From positions 1 to 6,338 of the forward strand of contig URHE01000105.1 of the NCBI GenBank assembly GCA_900547595.1: a DNA stretch of 6,338 bases, written 5' to 3'. This document shows positions 6,061 through 6,338 of this stretch, in pieces. Position numbers and translations under genes: made by a program. Positions within the stretch are counted from its first letter, which is position 1. Every line of letters begins with the position of its first letter. The notes beneath the pieces are model-generated. The model was not told where the DNA came from, searched no databases, and was given only the letters and a program-made list of their open reading frames with translations. This DNA comes from an uncultured Desulfovibrio sp. GTDB taxonomy: Bacteria; Desulfobacterota; Desulfovibrionia; Desulfovibrionales; Desulfovibrionaceae.

Positions 6061-6338
6061 ATGCGCGATTGCCCTGATCTCTTCCTTGACGGCCTTTCCC
6101 ATGACGGGCGCGGCATCGGCCGCCTCAAGGACCCGGAACACCCCCATGGCCGGGGCCTGACGGTCTTTGTGGCAGGCGCCCTGCCCGGCCAGACCGTGGA
6201 ACCCAAAACCTTTGCCCAGATCCGCGAGCTTTCGCGCGGGTCGAGCCTGCCCTTCATCGCCAAGGGCATCATGACCGTTGAAGAAGCGCAACGCGCTGTG
6301 GACGCCGGAGCCAAGGGCATTGTGGTGTCCAACCACGG
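6061..6338 (+). CDS. Chimeric open frame: TRAM domain joined to the C-half of an FMN alpha-hydroxy-acid dehydrogenase (3' end outside window)
   Basis: This frame has no stop and runs off the window. Residues 1-47 read as a TRAM RNA-binding domain, the usual N-terminus of RlmD/TrmA-type uracil-5 methyltransferases (LSHDGRGIGR at 12-21, VFVAGALPGQTVE at 35-47). From about residue 43 the sequence instead fits the FMN-dependent alpha-hydroxy-acid oxidase family. It has GQTVEPKT, LPFIAKGIMTVEEA, and AGAKGIVVSNHG. Lys68 and His92 sit 24 residues apart, like the flavin-binding Lys230 and catalytic His254 of spinach glycolate oxidase. The methyltransferase body (cysteine motif, SAM fold) and the first half of the oxidase barrel are both absent at the join. 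ATG 6061 is chosen from TRAM homology. No clear ribosome binding site is visible, and ATGs at 6031 and 6049 are in frame. A misassembly is as likely as a true fusion. Confidence 0.6.
   Translation, partial: MRDCPDLFLDGLSHDGRGIGRLKDPEHPHGRGLTVFVAGALPGQTVEPKTFAQIRELSRGSSLPFIAKGIMTVEEAQRAVDAGAKGIVVSNH
6187..6210 (+). other. Junction between the TRAM and oxidase segments
   Basis: The codons for G-Q-T-V-E (6187-6201) fit both the end of a TRAM motif (ALPGQTVEA-like) and the pre-strand segment of alpha-hydroxy-acid oxidases (GQxVxPKT-like). From PKT at 6202-6210 onward only the oxidase assignment fits. The break therefore falls in a short region of shared sequence, as expected for recombination or assembly collapse at microhomology. 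The join is exactly in frame. Confidence 0.5.

Noticed and set aside
5914..6336. Two overlapping minus-strand open frames of about 140 codons at the right edge
   Set aside because: They are antisense to the TRAM/oxidase frame, show no recognisable motifs, and span the adk promoter region.

Overview
The window is a GC-rich bacterial stretch, most likely from a member of the Desulfovibrionaceae. The best clue is the adenylate kinase (5125-5796, minus). It carries the Cys-x5-His-x15-Cys-x2-Cys metal site described for Desulfovibrio gigas adenylate kinase, at residues C129, H135, C151 and C154. Both window edges fall inside genes, so this may be a whole short contig or an excerpt of a larger one.

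Layout. (1) 1-3427, plus strand: the C-terminal end of a long-chain polyprenyl diphosphate synthase, then after 46 bp a 1000-residue phosphoribosylformylglycinamidine synthase (PurL). This PurL has two PurS-like repeats fused at its N-terminus and no glutaminase domain. A strong intrinsic terminator (3477-3515) closes this unit. (2) 3614-5796, minus strand, convergent with purL: adk, galE and msrB, reading right to left. galE and msrB overlap by 17 bp and are probably translationally coupled. adk and galE are separated by 103 bp that hold a large GC hairpin just upstream of the galE ribosome binding site. (3) 5797-6060: a divergent intergenic region with a candidate promoter for adk and several small dyads. 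(4) 6031/6061-6338, plus strand: an open frame running off the edge that joins a TRAM domain (start of an RlmD/TrmA-type RNA uracil methyltransferase) in frame to the second half of an FMN-dependent alpha-hydroxy-acid dehydrogenase. The junction lies in a short stretch that fits both families, so this is either a chimeric assembly or a real recombination fusion.

The genes are mainly housekeeping: isoprenoid chain synthesis, purine synthesis, adenylate balance, UDP-sugar interconversion and repair of oxidised methionine. They do not form one pathway. I see no phage genes, insertion sequences, CRISPR array, tRNA or rRNA. I did not find a convincing new multi-gene system. The items most worth following up are the chimeric frame at the right edge, the architecture of PurL, the metal site in Adk and the adk-galE hairpin.
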